This document shows positions 1 through 9,786 of a stretch of DNA of 64,000 bases, in pieces. This stretch comes from Bacteroides sp. GTDB lineage: Bacteria > Bacteroidota > Bacteroidia > Bacteroidales > Bacteroidaceae. Within the stretch, counting starts at the first letter, position 1. Each line of letters starts with the position of its first letter. The DNA lies in contig SUXW01000011.1 in NCBI GenBank assembly GCA_015060765.1, positions 26,422 through 90,421 of the forward strand. Direction: 5' to 3'. The notes under the pieces are model-generated. The model was not told the origin of the DNA. It saw only the letters and a program-made list of their open reading frames with translations, and ran no database searches. Both the position numbers and the translations under genes were made by a program.

Positions 1-1034
1 AAATCTTCCATTAACTTTCTTCCTCTAACTCCCATCGCTTTTAATTCTTCTGCAGGAGTATGGGTAGCTTTTTCTAATGTTCGATTTAAAGCCTCCTGAT
101 TGTATTCTATCCACCACCCACATTGATGAGTATTCAATTCTTCCCAGGGCGCTCCTTGGGTAGCAATACAAGGGATGCCTCGCACTAATCCTTCCAATAT
201 CACATTGCCTAAGTTCTCGAATTCACTGGGCATAGCAAGTACAGATAGAGAAGCCAAGGCCTTGTCTTTTTCTTCACCGGAAAGAAAACCTGTAAATCGT
301 ACATTCTTCAGATTCAGCCTTTTTACTTCCTCTTTTAGAAATGATTCATAGACACTATCACCGCCTCCAATGATTAGCAATTCGATGTTTGATTGATCTT
401 TTTGAGCTGCTAAAGCATATATCAACCCTTCTACATCCTTACGGGGAGATAACCTACCCAAATAACCTATTCTGAATATATCATCTTGCTTTTGATACGG
501 ATACTCCTTTATTTCGATAGGATTTGGTATTACGGCAATAGGAGAGGTTATACCCAATTCCCTGCAATGCTTCATTTCTTCTTGGCAAGTAACATGAATA
601 CAAGCCGCTTGATTCAAGTCCTTCAGTAATCGGAACTTTAATGATAATCGTTTGAAGAATCTATTCGATTTGGCTATATCTTGCGGGTAAAGCATTCCTC
701 GGGGTGTTATGACATACGGTTTTCCTTTCTTTCGAGCCACATCTACCAATGCATAAGTAGGATATAGCCAAATGCCTTGTGCATGATAAATATCATAGTC
801 TCCTAATGCTTCCACCTCTTTTTTGTAAGTAGGAGAGTAGGCGAACTTGGTTTTTAATGCTTGGCTACAGATGTGAGTCGTTATTGCTTGTAAGTCTATT
901 GATTCATTTTGAAAAGGAGGACAATAAATTTCTGCATTTACACCTTGTTGTACAAGTCCTTTTAATGTATGGTAGGTGCTCATGGCTGGACCTCCTGTTG
1001 TCTTATTTAATGTGCCTATATGTAGTATTTCCAT
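1..1034 (-). CDS. Glycosyltransferase family 4 (partial, C-terminus beyond window)
   Basis: Reading frame of 344 codons on the minus strand, open at the window edge and starting at an ATG whose complement is 1032-1034. The N-terminus (MEILHIGTLNKTTGGPAMST) is a GT-B donor start with a Gly-rich loop. The C-terminal half has the Rossmann half typical of GT4, with IGYLGRLSPRKDVEGL, a GxGxxxY loop and a late SEFENLGNVILEGLVRGIPC nucleotide-sugar segment. It should transfer a sugar from an activated donor to the growing capsule or O-antigen repeat unit at the inner face of the membrane. It is the last visible gene of the operon, 23 bases after the acyltransferase. Family assignment is firm; sugar and linkage cannot be read. 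Confidence 0.9.
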   Translation of the reverse strand, partial: MEILHIGTLNKTTGGPAMSTYHTLKGLVQQGVNAEIYCPPFQNESIDLQAITTHICSQALKTKFAYSPTYKKEVEALGDYDIYHAQGIWLYPTYALVDVARKKGKPYVITPRGMLYPQDIAKSNRFFKRLSLKFRLLKDLNQAACIHVTCQEEMKHCRELGITSPIAVIPNPIEIKEYPYQKQDDIFRIGYLGRLSPRKDVEGLIYALAAQKDQSNIELLIIGGGDSVYESFLKEEVKRLNLKNVRFTGFLSGEEKDKALASLSVLAMPSEFENLGNVILEGLVRGIPCIATQGAPWEELNTHQCGWWIEYNQEALNRTLEKATHTPAEELKAMGVRGRKLMED

Positions 1035-1057
1035 AAACTGAATTATAATACATAATG

Positions 1058-2107
1058 TTATCTATCTCCTACACAAATGCGATATGCTTTGGGAAAATAT
1101 TTCATAAAATAATTTCCTATTATTACCCCACAAATAATAAACATCCATGGCGATAATAAATAGGATGTCAAGTAACCAACCGAATCTTTTCCTATTATAA
1201 CTACAATGAGTTTTCGTACAATGTTGATGGTGGGTTCATGAAATAGATAAATGAAGAAGGTAAAGTGGCATACTTTTTCTAATAAAGTACCTCCTTTTAA
1301 TGTAAAGTCAGACTTTACTATTCTATCATAGAGTGTCCAACTTCCCATTAATCCTATTGCAATAACGGGACTTTTTATCCATTCCATTTGAATAGATGTA
1401 TGATTATATAATTCATAACATCCTATAATGATGTATGCTATCAAGCAAACTATTCCAATTCTTTGCTTGAAATTTCGGTTGGTCGAAATAGGATGCATGG
1501 CTAAATTCCCTCCTATACTGAACCATAACAATGCGTATGTTCCGAAAACTTCCGGGAAAGAACAACTGATGATAAAAGTGAATAGCGTAAATCCCCACTT
1601 GATTCTTTTTATCAATAGATACCATAATGGCGAAAACAGGACAACCAAAATCAAGTCTCTTAAAAACCACAATTGAAAAGCCAAGGGCGGATCCCAATAT
1701 GTTTGGGTAAAAATGGTAGTTGTATGTTGATTTTCGAAAATGGACAGAAGAGGTGAATTAGTAAATTTATCTGTATAAGGTATGTTTGCTATGAGGTATA
1801 CCAACACGACATAAAAACTACAAGCTATGAAATAAGGTATCACTAATGTCCTTATCCTTTTTTTTATTTTCAAGAAGATAGAATGTATACCTTGTGGAAC
1901 TTTCACGAAAAACAAATAACCCGATATGCAATAGAACAAAGGTACGGCACAACGGCCTATTATGTCACTAATTATGTATTGTATAGATTCATTCAGAACC
2001 ATACCACCAATCTCGAAATCATGGAACCCGGAATGAATATATAAAACCAGTATGATGGAAACAAAAGACATTATTCTTATTTTATCACTGGTATATGGGC
2101 TTATCAT
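1058..2107 (-). CDS. Acyltransferase family 3 membrane protein (polysaccharide O-acylation)
   Basis: 349 residues with about ten hydrophobic segments and the family 3 acyltransferase pattern. A His in the first helix (YIHSG, about residue 25) fits the catalytic His. RTLVIPYF near residue 88 and a late FFIYLFHEP stretch are also typical. Such proteins move an acetyl or other acyl group from the cytoplasm onto a sugar of a surface glycan. The start overlaps the stop of the upstream glycosyltransferase by four bases, so the two are probably translationally coupled. It sits among capsule glycosyltransferases, which supports O-acetylation of the repeat unit. The acyl group and acceptor are inferred. 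Confidence 0.88.
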   Translation of the reverse strand: MISPYTSDKIRIMSFVSIILVLYIHSGFHDFEIGGMVLNESIQYIISDIIGRCAVPLFYCISGYLFFVKVPQGIHSIFLKIKKRIRTLVIPYFIACSFYVVLVYLIANIPYTDKFTNSPLLSIFENQHTTTIFTQTYWDPPLAFQLWFLRDLILVVLFSPLWYLLIKRIKWGFTLFTFIISCSFPEVFGTYALLWFSIGGNLAMHPISTNRNFKQRIGIVCLIAYIIIGCYELYNHTSIQMEWIKSPVIAIGLMGSWTLYDRIVKSDFTLKGGTLLEKVCHFTFFIYLFHEPTINIVRKLIVVIIGKDSVGYLTSYLLSPWMFIICGVIIGNYFMKYFPKAYRICVGDR

Positions 2108-3192
2108 AACAATCCTTGGTATAGTTTAATCATCTCCTGAGATGTCTTTTGAATGGAGTAGCTGTCTTCAACCAACTTTCTTCCGTTCATTCCCATCTCT
2201 TTCAGTTCATTTGAAGTCAAGGATAGATAGTCATCAATGGCATGACTTATTTCATTAACTTCCGCTTTTACCCACCATCCACAATGATGATTAATCAGGT
2301 CTTTCCATGGAGCTCTTTGAGTGGTGATGACAGGAGTGCCACAAATTAGTGATTCAATGACAACATAACCAAAATTTTCACTATATGTTGGTAATATTAA
2401 TATATCAGCATCTTTATATAATTCCCATTTTTCTTTACCGTATACTCCACCTATGAAATGAACCATATTGGATATATCCAATATTTTAGCTTGTGCTTTT
2501 AATTTCCTGATTAAACTTTCACGTCCTTCACCAGCAATGATGATTGAATAATCTTTTAGTGTTTCTTTTTTTATTGCCACTGCTTCAAGAAGCAGGTTTA
2601 TTCCTTTTTTCTCATGTATTCTCGAAAGGAATAGTATTTTTTTCTTTCTTTGCCAATTGCTTTTAATCGATAAATCTTTTGTATCCAATCCATTGGGTAC
2701 AATCATGATGTTTTGATTATAATTCAATTGAGACAGATGTTCTTTCTCAATTGTAGAAGTAGCATGAATTATATCTGCTTTTTTTATGGCTTCTTTTTGA
2801 AATAACGATAAAGCTGGTAGTTTCTTCGTCCAATAATTTTGTTTGATAATCCATGGCTCTAACATGCCATGTGGCGAAAGAATGATTTTGTAACCAGATT
2901 CTTTTGCCCATTTTTGTGCGTATGCACATTGTGGAATCCAGCACCCGTTTATATGTACAATATCCGGTTTGATGTCATTCAATATGTTTTTCCATTCTTT
3001 TTTCATACCGTGTAAAAGATTGGAACTGATGAAGTAAATGCTACAATTCTTGATGACAACGGCATCTTTGTGATAATGAGTAACGATATGAACTTGATGA
3101 TATTTTCCTAATTCAGAACATAAAGACTGAATGAAAGTGGTAGTGCCGAAAGACTTTAGACTTATACTGGATATGTAGTGGATTATTTTCAT
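2104..3192 (-). CDS. Glycosyltransferase family 4
   Basis: 362 residues, full GT-B length. The N-terminal domain has an ISLKSFGTTTFIQSL loop and LSPHGMLEPW, a motif common in capsule GT4 enzymes. The C-terminal domain carries ILFLSRIHEKKGINLLLEA, IAGEGRE and PTYSENFGYVVIESLICGTP, the E-x7-E nucleotide-sugar site of GT4. It overlaps its neighbours on both sides by four bases, showing a tightly packed operon. Its role is addition of one sugar to the lipid-linked repeat unit; donor and linkage are unknown. The closing segment APWKDLINHHCGWWV resembles the equivalent part of the glycosyltransferase at the window start, so these two are probably related. Confidence 0.92.
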   Translation of the reverse strand: MKIIHYISSISLKSFGTTTFIQSLCSELGKYHQVHIVTHYHKDAVVIKNCSIYFISSNLLHGMKKEWKNILNDIKPDIVHINGCWIPQCAYAQKWAKESGYKIILSPHGMLEPWIIKQNYWTKKLPALSLFQKEAIKKADIIHATSTIEKEHLSQLNYNQNIMIVPNGLDTKDLSIKSNWQRKKKILFLSRIHEKKGINLLLEAVAIKKETLKDYSIIIAGEGRESLIRKLKAQAKILDISNMVHFIGGVYGKEKWELYKDADILILPTYSENFGYVVIESLICGTPVITTQRAPWKDLINHHCGWWVKAEVNEISHAIDDYLSLTSNELKEMGMNGRKLVEDSYSIQKTSQEMIKLYQGLL

Positions 3193-4172
3193 TTTCTCAG
3201 TTCATTATAAATATCCATGTATTGTTTGGCTATTTTTCGTACATCAAACCTCTCTACGTTTATTAATCCTTTGCGGATTAGTTCTTCGCGATGGTTGGGA
3301 TGATTGATTACATTCAGATAGGCATCTCTTATGCTGTTTATATCGTATGGATTGACATATTCAACAGCATTTCCTGAAATTTCTATCATAGGTTCCAATT
3401 GGGAGGTAATCACAACCCGGCCTGTTTTTTGTCCTTCTATAATAGGCATTCCAAAACCTTCGTAAATGGATGGAAAATTGACAATATCACAATGGATGTA
3501 TTCTTGACGGATTTCATCGTCTGTTAAATCCTTTTTGTTGGAATAATCTATCTTGTATTCTTTGAGCATATCTATTGTCTCATTGTCTAATTCACCGATA
3601 ATCCTTAAATGGCAAGGAATGTCTTTTAGTGCTATAATTGTTCTTCTTAAATTTTTATTCCAAAAAGTTCCTACATGAAGAATTGTAGGTTTCACCTCAT
3701 TGAAAGATTTTGGAATGAATTCTATTTTAGGGTCGATAGGATTATAGATTACTTGTATTTTATCTGAATGTATGTACCGATTGATTTCCTTTTGAGTTTG
3801 TTTGGAAATGCATATAGTTCTATCTGCTAAAAGAATAGGAATATAAACCCAAAATATCAATTTATAGATTTTGATCAAAATATTTGAAGCATTTCTTATA
3901 AAGACAAGATCGTGAATGGTTAATATTTTTCTACATCCAATTAATCCTATGATGGAATCATGTATTTGCCCACTGATATGGTTTACTCCATATTTATCCC
4001 TATTCTTATATGCAAAAAGTATATTATGGTAAATGGATAGGGGAGTAGTTCTTTCGGTTTGTGTATAGTGGTCCTTGATACTTTCATATTTAGCAATTTC
4101 ATATTCTAAAGTACTGAATACTTTATGAATGGAATACCCACAAGATTTGTTCCGATGAAAATAGGTTATCAT
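3189..4172 (-). CDS. Glycosyltransferase family 4
   Basis: 327 residues. The C-terminal GT4 domain is clear: ILHVGTFWNKNLRRTI, a short IIGEL loop, and FPSIYEGFGMPIIEGQKTGR containing the E-x7-E pattern. The N-terminal donor domain is shorter than in its neighbours, and the usual Gly-rich loop near the start is not obvious. It overlaps the genes on both sides by four bases and is AT-rich like the rest of the locus. It should add a sugar during repeat-unit synthesis on the cytoplasmic face of the inner membrane. Specificity cannot be inferred. Confidence 0.9.
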   Translation of the reverse strand: MITYFHRNKSCGYSIHKVFSTLEYEIAKYESIKDHYTQTERTTPLSIYHNILFAYKNRDKYGVNHISGQIHDSIIGLIGCRKILTIHDLVFIRNASNILIKIYKLIFWVYIPILLADRTICISKQTQKEINRYIHSDKIQVIYNPIDPKIEFIPKSFNEVKPTILHVGTFWNKNLRRTIIALKDIPCHLRIIGELDNETIDMLKEYKIDYSNKKDLTDDEIRQEYIHCDIVNFPSIYEGFGMPIIEGQKTGRVVITSQLEPMIEISGNAVEYVNPYDINSIRDAYLNVINHPNHREELIRKGLINVERFDVRKIAKQYMDIYNELRK

Positions 4173-5410
4173 GCTATACTCAATGTCGTTTTGATGGATG
4201 CTATCAATTCATTCTCATAACAGCTCCATGGTCTTTTTGAGGCTGTCTTCATCGCTTCCTTGCCGACCGTTTGTAATATTTCAGGGTGTTGGATAAATTT
4301 CTCCAATAATTCTCTGATAGGTGCACTTTCTCCCGCTTTTACAATCCATCCGTCTTTATCATGAGTGATGAGGTCGGGGGCACAAGTTCGTTCCGTGGTA
4401 ATAACGGGTGTACCTTGCGACATGGCTTCTGTAATGACAAGTCCAAACCCTTCAAAAAGAGAAGGGAATATAAATACATCATGTTCGGCCATGCATTGTA
4501 AAACCTCATCGTGTGGTAATGATGGTATGTAATTTACTTTTTTCAAGGCTTCTTTCAGAACAGGACAACCGTTGATGTTTCCTTTACCAATAACGGTCAG
4601 CTCGATGTGCTCTTCTAATCCTTGGATGGATTCGAATAAATAAGAGAGACCTTTATTTTGAGTTAATGCACCTACATATAAAGCTCTGATTTTTCTACCT
4701 TTGAATGGTATATATTCTCTTTGTATATTTATTGTTGGAAATCCGTATGGGATAACATGGATAGGTGGTAATTGCTTAGGATAATATTTTTTTAAGCAAT
4801 CTTTGGCATAAGTACTTGCAATAAAGATTGTATCAGAATATTCAATTTCAAAATCTTTTCGTTTGAATTTGTTAACTGAATCGTTTAAACCAGAAAAAGT
4901 ACTAATCCATTTTGGGTTGCATTGCCTTTCTTTTTTAAGAATTTCTTGTTTTGCTCTCCAATAAATGGATGGGATATCATATAAACATATTATGCCATTT
5001 TTTTTTGCAGTTTTAAAAGTTTCATATGCACCGTCTTCATATGCATATATGGAATGAATGGTTTTCTTGTCTTTTATATACGTGGAGACCTTTTTGTCCA
5101 AATCTTTGTATACATTATCGATGCAGAAGATTCCTGTTTCGTGCGTTGTAAAAATAGTTAGATGTAATTTTTGGCAAATGATTCTACTTAATTCTTTTAT
5201 TGGGTATGTTTGAGTCTTATTTTTAATGCTATAAACAAATTCCCTTCTTTTTATATCTTTAAATATATAGCTTAAATAATATAAGTAACTATTTTTGAAA
5301 CAACTGATACACGTGTGAAATGTATCCAGTATTCCATTGTTATGTAATACGTGGATGACACTTCTAACATTGGTGTTACCTGTAGGATGAGATATGACAA
5401 TTTTACTCAT
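4169..5410 (-). CDS. Glycosyltransferase family 4
   Basis: 413 residues. It opens with ISHPTGNTNVRSVIHVL and has a C-terminal GT4 domain: RALYVGALTQNKGLSYLFES, VIGKGNINGCPVL, and FPSLFEGFGLVITEAMSQGT with the E-x7-E site. The N-terminal half is long and Lys/Tyr-rich and includes DIPSIYWRAKQEI, seen in capsule transferases that use a lipid-linked acceptor. The start lies 11 bases after the stop of the upstream GT2 gene. It is one of five glycosyltransferases in the operon, so a repeat unit of several sugars is likely. Confidence 0.91.
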   Translation of the reverse strand: MSKIVISHPTGNTNVRSVIHVLHNNGILDTFHTCISCFKNSYLYYLSYIFKDIKRREFVYSIKNKTQTYPIKELSRIICQKLHLTIFTTHETGIFCIDNVYKDLDKKVSTYIKDKKTIHSIYAYEDGAYETFKTAKKNGIICLYDIPSIYWRAKQEILKKERQCNPKWISTFSGLNDSVNKFKRKDFEIEYSDTIFIASTYAKDCLKKYYPKQLPPIHVIPYGFPTINIQREYIPFKGRKIRALYVGALTQNKGLSYLFESIQGLEEHIELTVIGKGNINGCPVLKEALKKVNYIPSLPHDEVLQCMAEHDVFIFPSLFEGFGLVITEAMSQGTPVITTERTCAPDLITHDKDGWIVKAGESAPIRELLEKFIQHPEILQTVGKEAMKTASKRPWSCYENELIASIKTTLSIA

Positions 5411-5421
5411 GATACCAATTC

Positions 5422-6240
5422 CTAGTTCTTATATTTTTCTGATATATACCTATCTGGTAATATATTAATGGCATATAAGTATAAATAGTAAATTAATGCA
5501 TTGGTTATTCCAAAGTGCTTTTTCCTATAATAGAAATTGATTCTTGGTGGAGATCCTAAAGGAGAATGTAAATATTTGAATCTTTCAATGATTGAGACAT
5601 TCCATTTTTTTATTCTGCATATTTTTTCTCTTTTACTGCATGCAATTGCTTTACGTGTTGAAACAACTTTTATCCCTCTTTTTATTGCGGTTAGGCCATA
5701 GTCTAAATCACCTAAATCATGGTGATATGTAGGATCAATAATCCCAATTTCTTTAACAACTTCTTTGGGTACTAAAACAACGTTACCGTTCATGTATCTA
5801 ATTTCTTGTGGAGTATCATTAGGAAGAATAATTTCTTTTTTCTGATTATATCCACCATAAATTATTTTTTTCGTTTCTACATCTTCTACAAGACCAGATA
5901 CAATACAAGTGTGAGAAATAATATTTTTACATTCTATAAGTTCCTTATAAAATGAAGGATATAATACTATGTCGTCGTTAAGCCATAAATAATGATCATA
6001 ATCATTCTTAAGTGCCTCTTTCCATGCAGTGTACATTCCTCGACTCCAATATAAACTTCCATCTCCTTGAATCAAATGAATGTGTGGATATTCATTTCTT
6101 ATCATATCTGTGGTTCCATCTATAGAACCATCATCAACTAAAAAAACGTCATTGTTTAGTTGTGAGGATAATAATGAATTGAGACATTTTTTTGTCTGTT
6201 CTTTTCTGTTATGACAAGTTATTAGTATTGCAGTTTTCAT
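5422..6240 (-). CDS. Glycosyltransferase family 2 (rhamnosyltransferase-like)
   Basis: 272 residues with a GT-A fold of family 2. The N-terminal ILITCHNRKEQTKKCLNSLL is followed by VFLVDDGSIDGT (nucleotide-binding Asp residues) and YLWLNDDIVLYPSFY, which supplies the metal-binding DD motif. A later HHDLGDLDYGLTAIKRG segment fits the catalytic-base region of rhamnosyltransferase-like members. The C-terminus has a hydrophobic stretch (LIYYLYLYAINIL) that may anchor it to the membrane. It is followed closely by the GT4 genes and overlaps the upstream acetyltransferase by four bases. The sugar is a guess from similarity only. Confidence 0.88.
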   Translation of the reverse strand: MKTAILITCHNRKEQTKKCLNSLLSSQLNNDVFLVDDGSIDGTTDMIRNEYPHIHLIQGDGSLYWSRGMYTAWKEALKNDYDHYLWLNDDIVLYPSFYKELIECKNIISHTCIVSGLVEDVETKKIIYGGYNQKKEIILPNDTPQEIRYMNGNVVLVPKEVVKEIGIIDPTYHHDLGDLDYGLTAIKRGIKVVSTRKAIACSKREKICRIKKWNVSIIERFKYLHSPLGSPPRINFYYRKKHFGITNALIYYLYLYAINILPDRYISEKYKN

Positions 6241-6923
6241 ATGTCGATTCCTTCAAATAATCGTTTTATGCCTTTGCCTTTTAATTTAGCAGGAGAACCT
6301 GCAAGTAATGAATATTCAGGAATGTCGGAGTAATCTTTGTTGCATAAACTATTTGATGCAACGATTGTATTGTTTGGAGTAATAGTCCCTTTCATTATAT
6401 TACAACGATTCCCAAACCAATTATATGAACCAATTTTTATAGGTGAATTAATAGGATTGATGATATTATTTTTTATATTTTTTGTATAATGAAAATTTGT
6501 ATCAAATATTTGGCATTCCCAACTGAAGTCTATTTCATTGTTGAAAATAATAGTTTCTTCACAATAGATTTTATTTAAAGCTCCAATACGGACATGATTA
6601 CCAAATTCTAATGTTCCTTTTGGACCAACATGGATGTAGGAGCTACATCCAATCTCTGTTTTCCCATGGAAAATTATTTTCCCTTGTAAATCAAGAATAA
6701 ATGGATTATGCGGAAACATGTCACTACCTCTTCCTCCGATTCTTATCATGGCTCTTTGTATATGCGAAGCGTCTATTCTTATTTTACCATGCAAATTTTC
6801 AAATCGAACTTTATAATAGAAATCAAAAGGTAATTTAATCGCTTGCCTAAAAGGTAGCATTTTGAAATTAAAATATATGATAGCTATGATGTTGTGTTGT
6901 ATAAAATAATTAAATATGTTCAT
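6237..6923 (-). CDS. Hexapeptide-repeat (left-handed beta helix) acyltransferase
   Basis: 228 residues. The middle and C-terminal parts are hexapeptide-like repeats (ILDLQGKIIFHGKTEIGCS, IHVGPKGTLEFGNHVRIGA, PIKIGSYNWFGNRCNI) ending in SLLAGSPAKLKG, a hallmark of sugar O-acetyltransferases of the LbH family. An expected catalytic His may be the one in FDTNFHYTKN. The enzyme would use acetyl-CoA in the cytoplasm and usually works as a trimer. With the membrane acyltransferase at 1058-2107 this is the second acylation gene in the locus, which suggests that the glycan carries at least two acyl decorations. Confidence 0.87.
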   Translation of the reverse strand: MNIFNYFIQHNIIAIIYFNFKMLPFRQAIKLPFDFYYKVRFENLHGKIRIDASHIQRAMIRIGGRGSDMFPHNPFILDLQGKIIFHGKTEIGCSSYIHVGPKGTLEFGNHVRIGALNKIYCEETIIFNNEIDFSWECQIFDTNFHYTKNIKNNIINPINSPIKIGSYNWFGNRCNIMKGTITPNNTIVASNSLCNKDYSDIPEYSLLAGSPAKLKGKGIKRLFEGIDI

Positions 6924-6931
6924 TGTAGCTT

Positions 6932-8263
6932 TTATATATTTTTATTTAGAGTGGTGAAAAAATAACCTGTTATGAAGAATGTAAAATTTGCAATGAATAA
7001 ATTCCCCCATGAAAAATAAAGTCCAAAACATATAAAAATGGTTGGATATAGAAAAATGGGATAATAGTTACTTGTATTTATACTTTTTTTTAGAATAGGT
7101 ATACATCGTAATACATATCCCAATCTAATACTTAATATAATCCAACCTAGAAATAATCCTGATTCACATATAGTTCGTAAACCATCCCATTCTGCTAAAG
7201 CAAAACCTGCATTTTTATCTATTCCCATGATGCGACCTCCGGTTTGTGTGCTCATACCTTGGCCAAATCCCCAAAAAGGAATACTTTCGCCATCTAAAGT
7301 TTGTGGAAAAAATAAAGCTTGTATATTATATTCAATGTTTCGACTGATAATCTCTAATACTATTCCTGTTATGACATTGCTATTCCCTTGTTCTATGATA
7401 GCTACAGATTCAAATCTTTGGCCTAAATTATTGATGGCTTTTTGCCCAATTGGTGTTATAAAAATGAGAAGTAATAAGGATATGCCGATTATACTATATT
7501 TGAAAAGACGTCTAATGTATTGTTTATTAATTATAAATAAAAAATATATAATGACGGCAATATGAAGTATTAATGTCGTGCGAGATGCGGAACAAAAACA
7601 TGCTAATATATCCAAAATGCAAGTTGTTATTAATACTTTTTTATTAAGCCTATTTACTTTAAAAAATAAAAAATAACATATGATAGAGAAAGCTAATAAG
7701 GAAAACAGTGAATTATGAGTGTGATGTATAAAGATACCTGCAGGTCTGAATGCGCTGGCTAATTCTGATACTGAAACATATGCAATTTCTTCTCTAACTT
7801 CACTTCCTAAGTAATTCAAAAAATGAGATGGGGGTAACATGAATTGAATGATTAGCAAAATGGAATTTGCTATAGATGTATATATAATAACTTTACTAAA
7901 GAAATTTAGATCTTTTTCAGTTAGAATTTTCCCGATAAAAAAACAGACTGGAAGTCCAAACCAATATGGTAAACAACCATATAGTGCAACGATTAGATTG
8001 CCATGCCCAAAAATCATAGTTGTAGCAAAAACAATGATCCCAACAAAAAAAAATGATATTTCCCATCGTGTCATTCTCTTGATATATTTGAATCCAATCA
8101 AGCAAATGATTATAGCTGCAACTTGTTTCAACATCATTATAGGTGCTGATAGTGAAGGTAATAACCATTTTCGGAAGATGCCATCGAATAATATCAAGAA
8201 AAAATAGGCATATATGGTCGAATGTAATTTATTGTATATGTTGGTCGGTATTAAGATTGGCAT
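6932..8263 (-). CDS. wzy: O-antigen/capsule polymerase, Wzy type
   Basis: 443 residues, strongly hydrophobic, about eleven predicted membrane helices with one larger extracytoplasmic loop (about residues 275-350, including WGFGQGMSTQTGG). This architecture, rather than sequence identity, identifies Wzy polymerases, which join repeat units in the periplasm. An FCSASRTTL segment before the loop is typical of O-antigen ligase/polymerase-family proteins. It overlaps the flippase gene by 13 bases, and a neighbouring Wzx is the expected partner. A WaaL-type ligase is possible but less likely in this operon. Confidence 0.82.
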   Translation of the reverse strand: MPILIPTNIYNKLHSTIYAYFFLILFDGIFRKWLLPSLSAPIMMLKQVAAIIICLIGFKYIKRMTRWEISFFFVGIIVFATTMIFGHGNLIVALYGCLPYWFGLPVCFFIGKILTEKDLNFFSKVIIYTSIANSILLIIQFMLPPSHFLNYLGSEVREEIAYVSVSELASAFRPAGIFIHHTHNSLFSLLAFSIICYFLFFKVNRLNKKVLITTCILDILACFCSASRTTLILHIAVIIYFLFIINKQYIRRLFKYSIIGISLLLLIFITPIGQKAINNLGQRFESVAIIEQGNSNVITGIVLEIISRNIEYNIQALFFPQTLDGESIPFWGFGQGMSTQTGGRIMGIDKNAGFALAEWDGLRTICESGLFLGWIILSIRLGYVLRCIPILKKSINTSNYYPIFLYPTIFICFGLYFSWGNLFIANFTFFITGYFFTTLNKNI

Positions 8264-9786
8264 TTGCTATTTCTCTTTAGTAAAATGTAAGAATGTAAGT
8301 GTTGTCGCTCTGTTGAACTAAGTCCAAATACATATATAATTATCAATAACACAAAACAATTTGCTAAAAGTAATTGGCTAATTCCGATAATGCTAGTTAA
8401 TGTGATAGTTGATAATAAATAACAAACAATAGATGATAGCCCCAATGTCACGCAACAAGGAACAATGACTTGAAAACTAACCTCCCTAATCTTAATTGCA
8501 CTAACTCTGCTTGCAATGTAAGTTCTAATACCACATGATACAACATCCATAATAATGACAGATATTAGCATGTAGTTGGGATTGTTGGTGAGTTTTCCTA
8601 TAAGAAATCCCATGGGTACAGCCAACAAATAAAAACAATCTGGAACCAGCATAAAATGTTTGATGCGGTTGGTGGCCAATACCGCTGTTCTGATGGGCTC
8701 AAAAAAAGCATAGGTCAAACTGATGAAGACGGTACATTGTGCAAAGGTAACGGCATAAGGAGGAACTTCGCCTAACCATAATTGCATGATATATTCGGTC
8801 CTGAATAGAAAAGGTATCATGATGATGAGAATCATGAAAACTTGTATTTTGCAACCTGTATATATCAGGCGTTTATGTTTTTCTATTTCGTTGTTGGCAT
8901 AAGTTTTTGTAATTTGTGGAGCAATGGCCTTGTGTACGTTCAGTGCAAACGAAAGAATGGAATTCTTCAATTGTAAGGCAATGGCATATACAGCATTGAT
9001 TGCTACTCCGAATATCAAATTGAAAGAGAGTATAATACCTTGTGATGCTATAGTAAGTATTATTCCAGAAGTACACGTAATCCCTGCAAATGTCCCCATT
9101 TCTTTCATCGTGTCTTTATCAATCATGAACCGATAGCTGACTTCTGTCTTGAATTTCTGTTGGCAATATTGCTGGTAGATTATTCGAATGAACAGACCTA
9201 TTGCAAAGAGAAAGGCGGAATAGATAATCAACCGATGGTCATGGAAATAGGAGAGGCAATAAGCTGCGGCACAACTCAATACTACTTGAATGATAGAAAT
9301 CCCTGCAAAGGCTCCCATACGTTCGTGAGCTATGATAAGGGCATTGTATGGAATGCTCACAAGGTTGATGAGACTCCCAACTACTGATAATTGATATACC
9401 CAGAATGCGGCTTGCTTACTTCCTTCGGGGATGTTGATATGATGATGTAATACCCACAATCCTCCTGTTTCCAGTAAAATCAAGATAAAGGCAGAAAGAA
9501 GAAAAATGATGTTCAGCGATGAACAGAATATCTTGTTTACGTTGCCTTCGTTTTTCCCGAGTTCGAAAGTGATGAACCGTTGAATGGTACTGGTTATTCC
9601 GTAAGTAAAGACGCTGAATAGTCCGACTACGCTTCCTACAACACCGTATACTCCCATTTCGTCTACTCCCAAATTTTTCAGAACAAGGCGAGTAGCGTAT
9701 AGATTCAGCCACATGGTAAAGGCCATTCTCAGATAGAGCAGGCCAGTGTTTTTGATGATTCGTTCCTTATTGAAATTATCTCCCAT
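8251..9786 (-). CDS. wzx: Polysaccharide flippase, Wzx/MATE-like
   Basis: 511 residues with 12-14 hydrophobic segments of the oligosaccharide-flippase (MOP) superfamily. The start (NTGLLYLRMAFTMWLNLYAT, then VLKNLGVDEMGVYGVVGSVV) is typical of Bacteroides capsule flippases. It should move the lipid-linked repeat unit across the inner membrane before polymerisation by the adjacent Wzy. It is the first structural gene after the non-coding spacer that follows upxY, so whatever happens in that spacer would affect the entire downstream operon. Confidence 0.92.
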   Translation of the reverse strand: MGDNFNKERIIKNTGLLYLRMAFTMWLNLYATRLVLKNLGVDEMGVYGVVGSVVGLFSVFTYGITSTIQRFITFELGKNEGNVNKIFCSSLNIIFLLSAFILILLETGGLWVLHHHINIPEGSKQAAFWVYQLSVVGSLINLVSIPYNALIIAHERMGAFAGISIIQVVLSCAAAYCLSYFHDHRLIIYSAFLFAIGLFIRIIYQQYCQQKFKTEVSYRFMIDKDTMKEMGTFAGITCTSGIILTIASQGIILSFNLIFGVAINAVYAIALQLKNSILSFALNVHKAIAPQITKTYANNEIEKHKRLIYTGCKIQVFMILIIMIPFLFRTEYIMQLWLGEVPPYAVTFAQCTVFISLTYAFFEPIRTAVLATNRIKHFMLVPDCFYLLAVPMGFLIGKLTNNPNYMLISVIIMDVVSCGIRTYIASRVSAIKIREVSFQVIVPCCVTLGLSSIVCYLLSTITLTSIIGISQLLLANCFVLLIIIYVFGLSSTERQHLHSYILLKRNSKCQS